A stretch of DNA of 64,000 nucleotides from Nocardia iowensis (GCF_019222765.1 NZ_CP078145.1:4092001-4156000); one strand, 5' to 3'; shown: positions 8,898 to 17,669, counted from the first letter of the stretch. Made by a program: numbers and translations. The notes: generated by a model from the letters alone, not told the origin.

Positions 8898-9572
8898 GTG
8901 GAACTTGCCCCGTCGGTCCCCGTGGCGAGCTCGGGCCCCGAGTCCCTGCTCGAACGGGCCTACATCGACGCTCTCGAACAGGTCGACGACAGCGACGAAA
9001 CCCGTTCGCGGGTCCTCGATTCGGCGTACGAGCAGTTCTGCCGGATGGGTATCCAGCGCTCGACCATGGAGGATGTGGCGCGCCGGGCCAAGGTTTCCCG
9101 GATCACCGTCTACCGGCGCTTCGCCACCAAAGACGCACTGGTGCAACAGGTCATCCTGCGTGAGTTCCGCCGCTACTTCGACCAATTTCTCGTCGACATC
9201 AAGCAGGCCAGGACCGCTGCCGACCGAGTGGTGCTTGGCTTTGTCAGTTCATTGCACGCCATCCGGCGCAACCCGCTCATCGGCGGTCTGATCACCGCGG
9301 AGCCGGACCTGCTCGTGGGGTCGATGATCGGCGACGAGGGCCGCACTCTCGCCGCGGTGCGGCAGTTCGTCGCGGGCCAGCTCCGGCACGAGCAACGCGC
9401 GGGCCACGTGTCGGCGGAGCTGGACGCCGAACTCGTGGCCGAAATGATGGTCCGGGTCTCCGGTTCATTCCTGGCCATCCCGAGTCACCTCGTCGACCTC
9501 GACGACGATGCGCAGTTGGCGGCGCTGGCCAGGCAGTTCCTCGTTCCGATGCTGGAGCCGAGGCCGATCTAG
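8898..9572 (+). CDS. TetR family regulator, likely controls lcp
   Basis: This 224-residue regulator has a TetR DNA-binding domain at about residues 36-82 (VLDSAYEQFCRMGIQRSTMEDVARRAKVSRITVYRRFATKD in outline) and a helical ligand-binding half. The GTG start has a strong GAGGAGGAG site. It is divergent from lcp; in rubber-degrading actinobacteria an adjacent TetR protein (LcpR) represses lcp, so the same role is inferred here. Its stop overlaps the convergent kinase stop: CTAG at 9569-9572 serves both strands. Confidence 0.9.
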   Translation: MELAPSVPVASSGPESLLERAYIDALEQVDDSDETRSRVLDSAYEQFCRMGIQRSTMEDVARRAKVSRITVYRRFATKDALVQQVILREFRRYFDQFLVDIKQARTAADRVVLGFVSSLHAIRRNPLIGGLITAEPDLLVGSMIGDEGRTLAAVRQFVAGQLRHEQRAGHVSAELDAELVAEMMVRVSGSFLAIPSHLVDLDDDAQLAALARQFLVPMLEPRPI

Positions 9573-11263
9573 GTGCGCAGCCAGCGGGTCGTCGGCCTCG
9601 ACAGGACCAGCAGAAGGATCAGGCACACCAGCGTCAACCCCACTGCCATCGCCCCTCCCGTGGTGCCGTCCGGGGTGTCGTACCGGTAGCGGACGGGCAC
9701 CAGGCTCGCCAGGTAGCTCGCGCAACCCAGAACCAGCAGAACACGACCGAACCGTTTGCGGGCGAACAGCAGAAGGGCGCCACCGCCGAGTAGGAGTGCC
9801 GCGAACGCGGCCGCGACAGCAGCCGCGGCGTAGGGCGCAATGTGCGGGTCCATGTAGCGGAAGAGGTTGCGTACGTGGTGCGCTCGTGGGTACGCCACGA
9901 CGAATGCCGCCACAGCGCTGAGTAGGAGGGCGAAAAGACCTGCGGCGGTTGCGTTTCCGCGGCCGGTCGACGGTAGTTGATCAGGGCGGGGTGTGTGCCG
10001 GGGCGCGGATGACGGCTGAGGCGCTGCCCGGGTTACGCGGTGGTCTGCTGCCGAAGATGAATGCTGGGCCGCTGCTGACGGTGTGTGTGGAGGCACTGCC
10101 GACGACGGGTGCGGAGTTGCTGCCGGAGGTGTGTGTTGAGGCGCTGCCGACGGCGTGCGTCGAGGTGTCGCCGCAGGGGTGTGTTGATGCGCTGCCGAGG
10201 GCGAGTGCTTGGCCGCTGCCGACGGTGTGTGTGGAGGCGCTGTCGAGGACGAGTGCTGAGACGCCGTCGACGGTGAGTGTTCGGCCACCGCGGCGGCCGA
10301 GTGCTCGACGGCTGCCGCCGCATGTGCCGACGTCGGACGACTCTGGCGGTTTTGATTCAACGCTGTCGGGGCTGCCAGGACATGCGCCGCGCCGGGTCGG
10401 ACATGGCGGGAATCCCAAGCGGCCGAGGTGAACTCACGGCAACTGCCGAATCGTTCGTCGCGCTGCTTGGCCATCGCCCTGATGATCACGTCATCCAGCG
10501 CGGGCGGCAGGTCGGGCCGAATGGTGCTGAGCCGGGGGACCGGCTTGCTGATGTGCCCGGCGATGACTTGACCCGGATTGGTCGCGGCATAGGGCGGCCT
10601 GCCTGCCAGCAGCGTGAATAGGGTGCAGGCGAGCGAGTATTGATCGGAGCGGTGGTCGACCGAAGCGCCGGAGAGCTGTTCGGGGGAGGCGTAGGCGAGG
10701 GTGGCGTTGAACGTGCCGCTGACGGTGAGCTGGGTGTTCGAGTCGAGGAGGCGGGCGATCCCGAAATCGGTCAGCACCGCGCGTTCCGCGCGACCGGTGT
10801 CGGGGGCGGCCAGCAAAATGTTCGCCGGTTTGATATCGCGGTGCAGCACACCCCGGCTGTGGGCGTAGTCCAGGGCGGCGCCGGTTTCGGAGACGATGCG
10901 CAGGGCACGGTCGATCGGCACCTCACGCGGATTCAGCCGCGCCGCATCGGAGCCGTGGATGTACTGCATCGCGATCCACAGGTGCCCGTCGTGGGTCCCG
11001 CGATCATGGATGCCGACAATGGCCGGATGGTCCAACCGGGCGACCACATTGGCTTCCTGCTCGAACCGCCGCCGCAGTTCCAGGTCGGCGGAGACCTCAC
11101 GATTGAGCAGCTTGAGGGCGACCCGACGGGGCAGACGTGGATGCTGCGCCAGATACACGGTGCCCATCCCACCTCGACCGAGCACACCCTCGATCAGGTA
11201 ATCAGCGAACGACTCGTTCACCCCGAGCTGCACTACATCTACCCCTACTCCGTTCGAGCACAA
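9569..11263 (-). CDS. membrane-bound Ser/Thr protein kinase with repetitive linker
   Basis: This eukaryotic-type kinase has a Gly loop GRGGMG at about 29-34, catalytic Lys51, HRDIKPAN at 141-148, DFG at 166-168 and SPEQL as the activation-segment end. Residues about 290-430 are a low-complexity linker of degenerate PxHTPSAAA/HSPSAA units. The C-terminus has three to four hydrophobic segments, so the kinase domain faces the cytoplasm. There is no PASTA or other sensor domain, so the signal is unknown. The furthest start is TTG 11263; GTG 11221 just before NESFADYL would also keep the whole kinase domain, and neither has a clear ribosome site. It converges on the TetR gene. Confidence 0.9.
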   Translation of the reverse strand: MCSNGVGVDVVQLGVNESFADYLIEGVLGRGGMGTVYLAQHPRLPRRVALKLLNREVSADLELRRRFEQEANVVARLDHPAIVGIHDRGTHDGHLWIAMQYIHGSDAARLNPREVPIDRALRIVSETGAALDYAHSRGVLHRDIKPANILLAAPDTGRAERAVLTDFGIARLLDSNTQLTVSGTFNATLAYASPEQLSGASVDHRSDQYSLACTLFTLLAGRPPYAATNPGQVIAGHISKPVPRLSTIRPDLPPALDDVIIRAMAKQRDERFGSCREFTSAAWDSRHVRPGAAHVLAAPTALNQNRQSRPTSAHAAAAVEHSAAAVAEHSPSTASQHSSSTAPPHTPSAAAKHSPSAAHQHTPAATPRRTPSAAPQHTPPAATPHPSSAVPPHTPSAAAQHSSSAADHRVTRAAPQPSSAPRHTPRPDQLPSTGRGNATAAGLFALLLSAVAAFVVAYPRAHHVRNLFRYMDPHIAPYAAAAVAAAFAALLLGGGALLLFARKRFGRVLLVLGCASYLASLVPVRYRYDTPDGTTGGAMAVGLTLVCLILLLVLSRPTTRWLRT

Positions 11264-11313
11264 GATCCGAGGAGGAGCTTAACCCCGTCGCCGACCACCG
11301 GCGATCGGCCGAG

Positions 11314-11979
11314 CTAGCCCAGGTGGGCGCTGGCGATGATGACCGGCTCGGCGGGCAGGCCGTCGAGGGGGCCGCGCTCGGTCGGGATGATCCCGGTGGC
11401 GACCATGCGGTCCAGGACGTCCATTCCGCGCACGACCTTGCCGAATACCGAGTAGTTCGGCGGAATGTTCGCGAAGGAATGGACGATGAAAAATTCGCTG
11501 CCGTTGGTGCCCGGGCCCTGGTTGCCCATCGCCACGGTGCCGCGCGGGTAGGTTTCGGTGCCGTCTACCTCGTCGGGGAACTGGTAGCCCGGGCCACCCT
11601 TCTCCACCTCGTGGATGTCGCCGCACTGCAGCACGCCCAGTCGGGCACTGTTGGTGAGTCGCCAGCACTGGCTCTGATCGTAGAAGCGCTGCAACACCAG
11701 GCTCGCCATATTCTGCGCGGCACACGGCGCGGCTCCGGCGTGGTCGAGTCGCACGGTCACCGGGCCGTAGTTGAACTGGAATGTCACATCGGTGGTGCCG
11801 ACGGCCAGCGCGATCGGCGGCGGGGGCAGGACCGGACGGGCCGCCGGATTGTCCGGTGCGGTCGGGGTGAAGCCGCAGGACACCACGGGCGGTCCGGCAG
11901 TGGCTGGGGCCGTGCCTGCGACCAGGCCGGACAACGATAGGACGGTGATGGCGAGCGTGGCGCCCCAGCGTGGTTTCAT
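11314..11979 (-). CDS. secreted cyclophilin-type peptidyl-prolyl isomerase
   Basis: This 221-residue protein has a cleavable signal peptide (TLAITVLSLSGLVAGTAPATA) and a cyclophilin domain. Cyclophilin-like segments are visible in order: GPVTVRLDHAGAAPCAAQN, CWRLT, a GPGYQFPDE region, GTVAMGNQGPGTNGSEFFI and VFGKVVRGMDVLDRM. It should catalyse proline cis-trans isomerisation of exported proteins. Two Cys in the mature part could form a disulfide, which would suit the DsbA-like gene next door. ATG 11979 is chosen because the signal peptide starts there; sequence upstream in frame (to 12033) is not signal-like. No ribosome site is obvious. Confidence 0.9.
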   Translation of the reverse strand: MKPRWGATLAITVLSLSGLVAGTAPATAGPPVVSCGFTPTAPDNPAARPVLPPPPIALAVGTTDVTFQFNYGPVTVRLDHAGAAPCAAQNMASLVLQRFYDQSQCWRLTNSARLGVLQCGDIHEVEKGGPGYQFPDEVDGTETYPRGTVAMGNQGPGTNGSEFFIVHSFANIPPNYSVFGKVVRGMDVLDRMVATGIIPTERGPLDGLPAEPVIIASAHLG

Positions 11980-12059
11980 AGCCAGCAAGCTAGCGGATAG
12001 CGGCGAAAAGTGTTCGGCAAAGCCGCAATCCACCTTCGGCTAGTGTGCGCCACCTTCGG

Positions 12060-12842
12060 CTACCGTGCGGCGGTGATCAGCGGGGCGAGCCCGTCCTTTG
12101 CGAAGAGCTGCTCCGCGTCGGCGACCTGCTCACCGTTGACGAACACCGACGGGGTCGACCTGATGCCGCTGGCGATGATCTCCTGGGTCTTCGCCCGCAG
12201 GTATCCGTCGTACTTGCGGTCGGTAATGCACTGTGCCACTGCGGGATCGGTGTACCCCGCCTCGTTCGCGATCTCGATCAGCCTGCCGTCGGTGAGGCCG
12301 TCGCCACCTTCGGCGGGCTGCTGGTCGAACATCATGGCGAACCAGGCCTGGTACTTCGACGGGTCCGCTTCGCCGACGCAATACGAGGCATTGCCCGCGC
12401 GCGACGAGTACTGAGTGGTGGACGCGCGGTCCAGGAACGAGATGACGTTGTACTCGATGATCGCCGCACCGGTTGCCGCGGCGTCTTCGAGCACCTTGGC
12501 ATTGGCTTGCTCGAATCCCTGGCAGGCTGGGCATTGCAGGTCGGCGACCACGCGGACGACGACCTGCGCACCCGGGTCACCGGTGCGGACCGCGCCGCTG
12601 TCGGTGACCCCTGCGGGAACGCTGGGAAGCTGGCTGGTGTGCTGTGCGGCCGTCGCGGTGCCGACAACGTCCTTGCTGAGGTCCTGGGCCACGATCCCGA
12701 CGCTGATCGCCGACACGGCAACGAAGAGCAGAGCGCCCGCCACGAGGGCGATGAGAACCTTGCGGTTGTGAGCGGCGCGCTCCGGGTCCTGCGGGGGAGT
12801 CGACCATCCACCTTGCGTGGTGTTCACCGTATGTTCCCCCAT
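12060..12842 (-). CDS. DsbA-like membrane-anchored thioredoxin-fold protein
   Basis: This 260-residue protein has a cytoplasmic N-terminus, one membrane anchor at about 29-52 (VLIALVAGALLFVAVSAISVGIV) and an extracytoplasmic DsbA-like domain. The redox motif CPAC follows VVADLQ, and the cis-Pro region is STPSVFVNG. A helical insert lies between, with a further Cys pair. It likely oxidises or isomerises disulfides in secreted proteins, possibly including the neighbouring cyclophilin. The same type is widespread in mycobacteria and nocardiae. The ATG is preceded by GCGAGAAG. Confidence 0.88.
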   Translation of the reverse strand: MGEHTVNTTQGGWSTPPQDPERAAHNRKVLIALVAGALLFVAVSAISVGIVAQDLSKDVVGTATAAQHTSQLPSVPAGVTDSGAVRTGDPGAQVVVRVVADLQCPACQGFEQANAKVLEDAAATGAAIIEYNVISFLDRASTTQYSSRAGNASYCVGEADPSKYQAWFAMMFDQQPAEGGDGLTDGRLIEIANEAGYTDPAVAQCITDRKYDGYLRAKTQEIIASGIRSTPSVFVNGEQVADAEQLFAKDGLAPLITAAR

Positions 12843-13021
12843 GCTTCTCGCCGATCGAACAGTTTCGCTCCGACACGATAGTGCTTCGCGACCGCGTTTG
12901 GTGGCGCTGACCGGCGAAATGTAGGTCTGGTGCGGATGATCCGGCGGCCCGGCCTGTTGGGTAACGCACTGTCGGCGATATCGGTTGGCCCTCGCTCGAG
13001 CCGGAAAAGTAGGGTGGGCCG

Positions 13022-13420
13022 GTGATTCGCACAGCCGCGTTGGCCCACGTCAGGGATCGTCGTCTGCTGCAGGCGCGATCGATCGGCAAGGAAGTCTTCT
13101 ACATGGCGGGCGGGAAGATAGACCCCGGCGAGACCCCGGTGGGAGCGCTGCATCGGGAGGTGCGCGAGGAACTCGGCGTCGGCGTCGTGTCCTACGACGA
13201 GCTCGGCGTGTTTCTGGCCGAGGCCTACGGTCACGCATCCGGCACGCGGCTGCACATGACGTGCTTCACCGCGGAACTGGATGGTGAACCGCAGCCGACC
13301 AGTGAGATCGCCGAGCTGCGGTATTTCACCGTGAGCGAGTACGCCGCGATGGACCATGTGGCGCCCGGCTCGATGCTGGTGTTCCGCAAACTGCACGAGC
13401 TCGGCGTCGTCGACTGGTAG
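13022..13420 (+). CDS. Nudix hydrolase
   Basis: This 132-residue single-domain Nudix protein carries the full box GX5EX7REUXEEXGU at residues 31-53, with G31, E37, R45, E46, E49, E50 and G52 all present. It should hydrolyse a nucleoside diphosphate linked to another group, with Mg2+. The substrate is not predictable; the small size and FYMAGGKIDPGE context resemble MutT-like house-cleaning enzymes. The GTG start at 13022 follows GTGGGCCG and gives the usual first strand MIRTAALAHV. Confidence 0.9.
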   Translation: MIRTAALAHVRDRRLLQARSIGKEVFYMAGGKIDPGETPVGALHREVREELGVGVVSYDELGVFLAEAYGHASGTRLHMTCFTAELDGEPQPTSEIAELRYFTVSEYAAMDHVAPGSMLVFRKLHELGVVDW

Positions 13421-13491
13421 GTCGGCGAGAACTTCGCTGTCGCATTGCGATTCGAGATGTGCAAGGTTGTGGATGGAGGAAGGGAGAGCCG

Positions 13492-14217
13492 ATGTCCGGG
13501 TTCGATCGGGACGCCATCCAGGTGGTGGCCTGTGACATTTTCGGCACCACGGTGGATTGGTTCACCGGGGTGTCCGAGCAAGCCGCCGATGTCTTCGCCT
13601 CGGCGGGGGTGGATCTCGATGCCGAGGTCTTCGCCAACGACTGGCGCGATATGTATCTGCCTGCCATGCAACGTGTTCGGGACGGCGAACGGCCGTGGGC
13701 CTACCTCGACATCCTGCACCGGGAATCCCTCGACAGTCTGCTGGAACGCCACGGCGTCGGTGCCGCCGTCGACGACCGGGCGCGCGCACGGCTGGTCCGG
13801 GCCTGGCACCTGCTGCCCGCCTGGCCCGACGCCGCCGACGGTCTTGCCCGCCTGCGCACCCGCTACACCGTCGCCGCGCTGTCCAATGGCGGCATGGCTT
13901 TGCTGACACGCATGATGAAAGCCGCCGACCTACGCTTCGACTGCATCCTGTCCGCCGAACTGGCCCAGACCTACAAGCCCGCGCCACAGGTGTATCGCAC
14001 CGCGGCCCGCCTGCTCGACATCGATCCCGCCCAGGTGCTGATGGTCGCGGCACACGGCTGGGACATCGACGGCGCCCGCGAGGCAGGCCTGCGCACCGCA
14101 TTCCTCGAGCGCCCGGAAGAGAAGGGCCCGCAGCGCAAGGCGGACCGCGCCGGCGACACGACCAGCGACTTGGCCGTCAGCAGCTTCATAGAGCTCGCCG
14201 AAACGTTGGGCTGCTGA
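13492..14217 (+). CDS. haloacid dehalogenase type II-like HAD hydrolase
   Basis: This 241-residue HAD enzyme has nucleophile Asp15 in CDIFGT, SNGG as motif II, YKPAPQVY with the motif III Lys, and VAAHGWDIDGAREAG with the motif IV acidic residue. The order and length match L-2-haloacid dehalogenase/type II HAD proteins, which hydrolyse 2-haloacids by an aspartyl ester. Many relatives are phosphatases, so activity is not certain. ATG 13492 is preceded by AGGAAGGGAG; the in-frame ATG at 13459 lacks support. Confidence 0.88.
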   Translation: MSGFDRDAIQVVACDIFGTTVDWFTGVSEQAADVFASAGVDLDAEVFANDWRDMYLPAMQRVRDGERPWAYLDILHRESLDSLLERHGVGAAVDDRARARLVRAWHLLPAWPDAADGLARLRTRYTVAALSNGGMALLTRMMKAADLRFDCILSAELAQTYKPAPQVYRTAARLLDIDPAQVLMVAAHGWDIDGAREAGLRTAFLERPEEKGPQRKADRAGDTTSDLAVSSFIELAETLGC

Positions 14218-14269
14218 ACGTTTTCCAACGGAGCGGCCATTTTGTCAGCGTCGGCGGCCCGCCAGTCGG

Positions 14270-15130
14270 TCAGTTGGCTTCTCCCGCTCTCAGTGCGGCA
14301 GCGAATGATTCGTAGGCGCGGTCGTCGAAGAGGACGAAACGGGCCTCGCGCACTGCGGTTTCGGTGTTCCGCACGGTGTCGATCGCAATGCGGGCGCCGT
14401 CGTCGAGTGGCCAGCCGTAGATGCCGGTCGAGATGGCCGGGAATGCCACGGTGTTGGCGTCCAATTGGTCTGCCACTCGCAGTGATTCGCGGTAGCAGGA
14501 GGCGAGGAGTGCGGAGCGGTCCTCGGTGGCGGACCATACCGGCCCCACGGTGTGGATGACGGATCGCGCGTGCAGGCGGCCGCCTGTGGTGGCGACGGCC
14601 TGACCGGTGCGCAATCCCTTGCCGTAGTGGGAAGCCCGGAGAGCGCGGCACGCGTCCAGGATCTCCGGTCCACCCGCCCGATGGATGGCGCCATCGACCC
14701 CACCGCCGCCGAGCAACGACGAGTTGGCCGCATTGACGATCGCATCGACCCACTGCTCAGTGATGTCGCCGCGGACCAAGATGATGGCGGCCGTACCGGG
14801 ACGGCCGGAGAGCAGATGTCGCGCGCGCCCCTCGAGTACCGGCATCAACTCATTACGCCAGGTAACCAGCGACACCATCCCACTCGACATCCCACCGTGC
14901 GCGAACTCGGGCCGATGAACGCTATCGGGTGCGTCCGCCGCCGTCACGCGCACGCCAACGGCGTCCTCGAAGGTGTTGTGCAACAAGGCGATCAGCTCGT
15001 CCGCCGACGACGGCGGCTGGACATGCTCGAGCCGCGCGCGAAACTCCCGCCAGACATGCGGATCGCCCCGCAGCCCCCAATGCTGCGGCTCCGGCACAAA
15101 GATGTCGGCCAACCTCGATTCACCGGTCAC
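14270..15130 (-). CDS. macro-domain protein with unknown N-terminal domain
   Basis: The C-terminal about 190 residues are a macro domain of the MacroD/YmdB type. ITEQWVDAIVNAANSSLLGG and GGVDGAIHRAGG form the ADP-ribose and catalytic loops, and PAISTGIYGWP is the phosphate loop. Such domains bind ADP-ribose and remove it from acetate (O-acetyl-ADP-ribose) or protein carboxylates. The first about 110 residues (with WGLRGDPHVWREF) are a separate domain I cannot name. The frame is open to 15259, but that overlaps the upstream gene, so I choose GTG 15130 (286 residues). The ADP-ribosylglycohydrolase gene lies 46 bases upstream, probably in one operon. Confidence 0.85.
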   Translation of the reverse strand: MTGESRLADIFVPEPQHWGLRGDPHVWREFRARLEHVQPPSSADELIALLHNTFEDAVGVRVTAADAPDSVHRPEFAHGGMSSGMVSLVTWRNELMPVLEGRARHLLSGRPGTAAIILVRGDITEQWVDAIVNAANSSLLGGGGVDGAIHRAGGPEILDACRALRASHYGKGLRTGQAVATTGGRLHARSVIHTVGPVWSATEDRSALLASCYRESLRVADQLDANTVAFPAISTGIYGWPLDDGARIAIDTVRNTETAVREARFVLFDDRAYESFAAALRAGEAN

Positions 15131-15176
15131 GACAACGACGGTAGCGCTCGAACGATCGTCTTCGAAGGAGCGACCT

Positions 15177-16256
15177 TCACAGACCTTCGTCGAAGGGGTA
15201 CCGAGGCTCGACTGCGGACCGGTCGCCGACGCCGAAGTGCATGACGAGGTCATCGGCAACTTGGATCAGCACGTCGCGTCCCTCGACCGTGGATACCCAA
15301 TCCATCGGCAACGCGGAGACACCGTGGATAGCGCCGATGAGGTTGCCGGCAACCGCGCCGGTGGAATCGGAGTCACCGGAATGGTTCACCGACAGCAATA
15401 GCGCTGCGCGCACGTCGCCGGTTCTGGCCGCGTGCAGGGCGCAGTAAACCGCGATAGCCAGGCATTCCTCGGCGATCCACCCCGCGCCTACCTGCTCGAC
15501 CCGTTCGGCGCAGGCGGTGTGCTCGGACAGCTCGACAGCCCGGGTCAGTGCCGCCACGGTTTCCTCGTTCGCCGGAAACTCGGCGAGCTGCGAGACGGTC
15601 TGCTGTATCGCGATCGGCAGCTCGACACCACTGACCACGCGGTCGACCAGCGCAGCGAACGCACCCGCGGCCAGATACCCCGTCGGATGCCCGTGGGTCA
15701 ACTGCGCGGCCCGCGCGGCCACGGTGAACGCGCGATCCGGCCCCATCCCGGCCAGTCCGCACGGCGCGGACCGCATCACCGTCCCGCACCCTTTCGACGC
15801 CGAATTCACCGGACCGACCGCACCGAACGGGCCCGGCGCGACATACCCCCGCGCCTGCTGTCCGAGCCCCGACATGCACGCATTTCCCGGTGCCCGCACC
15901 GCATACAGAAATGGTTGGCTCGCCAGCCAGCCGTCGACGTGCGGTCCTGGCCCGTCCTGCCGCTGCGTCTGCAGCCAGCGCAAGTACGCTCGCCGAAGCG
16001 CGGGCACCGGGTCAGCGCCCGGCGCGGCGCGCAACAGCCCCTCGGCGGTGAACAGCGTCATCTGCGTGTCATCGGTGATCTGTTGCGCCGCACCCTCGAC
16101 GCGCTGGGGTAGAAACCCGGTTACTCCTTCGTCGCCATATCGCCCGCGAATCTGCCCCAACTGCAGAAATTCGATAGGCCATCCCAGCGCGTCACCGACC
16201 GCCCCACCGAGCAGCGAGCCCCGGACCCGGTCGAAGACCGTCGTGTAATCCACCAC
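15177..16256 (-). CDS. ADP-ribosylglycohydrolase (DraG/ARH family)
   Basis: This 359-residue protein has the four metal and ADP-ribose motifs of the family: GGAVGDALGWPIEF near the start, ITDDTQM at about residue 60, KGCGTVMRSAP in the middle and NHSGDSDSTGAVAGNLIGA near the end. These supply the binuclear Mg site. It should remove ADP-ribose from arginine, serine or another acceptor, or hydrolyse O-acetyl-ADP-ribose. It precedes the macro-domain gene by 46 bases, giving two enzymes of ADP-ribose removal in tandem. The start is GTG 16256; no ribosome site is evident, so a leaderless transcript is possible. Confidence 0.92.
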   Translation of the reverse strand: MVDYTTVFDRVRGSLLGGAVGDALGWPIEFLQLGQIRGRYGDEGVTGFLPQRVEGAAQQITDDTQMTLFTAEGLLRAAPGADPVPALRRAYLRWLQTQRQDGPGPHVDGWLASQPFLYAVRAPGNACMSGLGQQARGYVAPGPFGAVGPVNSASKGCGTVMRSAPCGLAGMGPDRAFTVAARAAQLTHGHPTGYLAAGAFAALVDRVVSGVELPIAIQQTVSQLAEFPANEETVAALTRAVELSEHTACAERVEQVGAGWIAEECLAIAVYCALHAARTGDVRAALLLSVNHSGDSDSTGAVAGNLIGAIHGVSALPMDWVSTVEGRDVLIQVADDLVMHFGVGDRSAVEPRYPFDEGL

Positions 16257-16517
16257 GAGGCAACATCTTTGCCTATCGAACCCGGACTGTCTGCGGCCGC
16301 AGTACTCGTTGACTCGGTCGACCGAAATCGAGCAGCCGGCCTGTGGTCACCAACGGAGCAGACTGTCAGCACTGGTGGTGGGGCTTTTTCGGGCCGTAGG
16401 CAGCGGTTCGGAAAGTCGAGTTGTACCGCTGCGAATCGATCGGAAAGATTGTGGGTACCAACGTATTCCGGCGCGCCTGTGGTCTCAGCCGGATGCCGGC
16501 TTCGAACGAGATCGACG

Positions 16518-17045
16518 ATGACCGACAGCCACTCCGCCGAAGAGCTGCGAATAATGCTGGAGGACGGCGCTATCGCCACCGCCTCCTGCACCGAACGTGC
16601 CGCGATACACCTGCTCGATGTCGCGGGCTTGATCGGGCGCCGGTATCTCGATGCCTACATCAGCATCGAGCCCGTCGAGGTCTGTGACGAGCAGATCGCC
16701 GTGGCATTCATTCACGACTGGCCTGCGGTGGGCCGCCCGGCGAACCCGCAATTTCTCACCGCGAGTGAAATTCGCTGTCTGGAACTGGCCGCCGGTATCG
16801 CGCAAGCGCAGCCGGTGGACCTGCGCGGCGGTGGGCTGTCCGCGAAACATGCCCGCGGCGTCCTCGAAGCGTTGGCCATCTGCCTCGAGGTGGAGAATTA
16901 CTACACGATCACGCCTACGCACGCGTTCTACCGGCTCCGCGGCCTCGGGTCCCGGCTTCGGCTGCTCTCGGACAGCTCGGCGCCTCCCGTGAGCGCTCTG
17001 CCCGACGGAGATGAGCCGGACGCCAGCTCGACGGCCTCGGACTGA
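16518..17045 (+). CDS. hypothetical protein, 175 aa
   Basis: I do not recognise this protein. It is 175 residues, mixed alpha/beta, with a strand-rich part (YISIEPVEVCDEQIAVAFIHDWPAVG) and a helical half (LTASEIRCLELAAGIAQAQ; LSAKHARGVLEALAIC), ending in an acidic tail. It has no signal peptide or membrane segment. ATG 16518 follows ACGAGATC, a weak ribosome site. It is divergent from the ADP-ribosylglycohydrolase gene with a 261-base gap that holds nothing else I can identify. A link to ADP-ribose biology would rest on position alone. Confidence 0.6.
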   Translation: MTDSHSAEELRIMLEDGAIATASCTERAAIHLLDVAGLIGRRYLDAYISIEPVEVCDEQIAVAFIHDWPAVGRPANPQFLTASEIRCLELAAGIAQAQPVDLRGGGLSAKHARGVLEALAICLEVENYYTITPTHAFYRLRGLGSRLRLLSDSSAPPVSALPDGDEPDASSTASD

Positions 17046-17122
17046 CCCGCTATCCGGCGGCGAAATACTTCGGGTCCTCCCATGGTTGTCGGTGACAGTT
17101 CCGCCGACGAGAGGACTGTTGG

Positions 17123-17542
17123 ATGCCGAAAATGACCAGCGAAGAACGCGAGGCGTTCCTGGCCGAGTTGCACGTGGGGGTGATCGCCGTCGAGCGGCCG
17201 GATCGGGCGCCGCTGTCGGTGCCGATCTGGTACGTCTACGAGCCGGGCGGTGAGGTGGTCATCTGGACCGACATCGGGTCGGTGAAGGAGAAACTGATTC
17301 GCGCCGCGGGGCGATTCTCGCTCACCGCGCAGGTGGAGCAGCCGCCGTACCGCTATGTCACGGTGGAAGGCTCGGTTACCGCCATCGAGCCGGCCACCTT
17401 GGCGACCGCGCGTCCCATCGCGGTCCGGTACTTCGGCGAGGCGGAGGGCACGGCATACGCGGAGCAGGGGATCACGGACAAGTCGATCCTCATCCGCATG
17501 CGTCCCGAACGCTGGCTGAGCACGGATTACTCGAAGGAGTAG
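17123..17542 (+). CDS. pyridoxamine 5'-phosphate oxidase-like (PPOX/FDOR) protein
   Basis: This 139-residue split beta-barrel protein matches the small flavin- or F420-binding PPOX family. It has an N-terminal helix MTSEEREAFLAELHVGVIAV, the strands APLSVPIWYVYEPGGEVVIWT, a cofactor phosphate site around GSVKEKLIRAAGRFSL, and VTVEGSVTAIE. Members reduce or bind small molecules using FMN or F420; in mycolate-containing actinobacteria many are F420-dependent reductases. The substrate is unknown. The ATG is preceded by GAGGACTGTTGG. Confidence 0.85.
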   Translation: MPKMTSEEREAFLAELHVGVIAVERPDRAPLSVPIWYVYEPGGEVVIWTDIGSVKEKLIRAAGRFSLTAQVEQPPYRYVTVEGSVTAIEPATLATARPIAVRYFGEAEGTAYAEQGITDKSILIRMRPERWLSTDYSKE

Positions 17543-17669
17543 CCGCGCAACCCCATCCGGCGCATCGATGACCGATTGACAGCACCTGCCTCAGCTGCCA
17601 ACGTATCGAAGGACCGCGAGGTCCTGATCCGGCTGGGCACTCGGGTGTCGTCGAATCGGAGAGTGCTTG

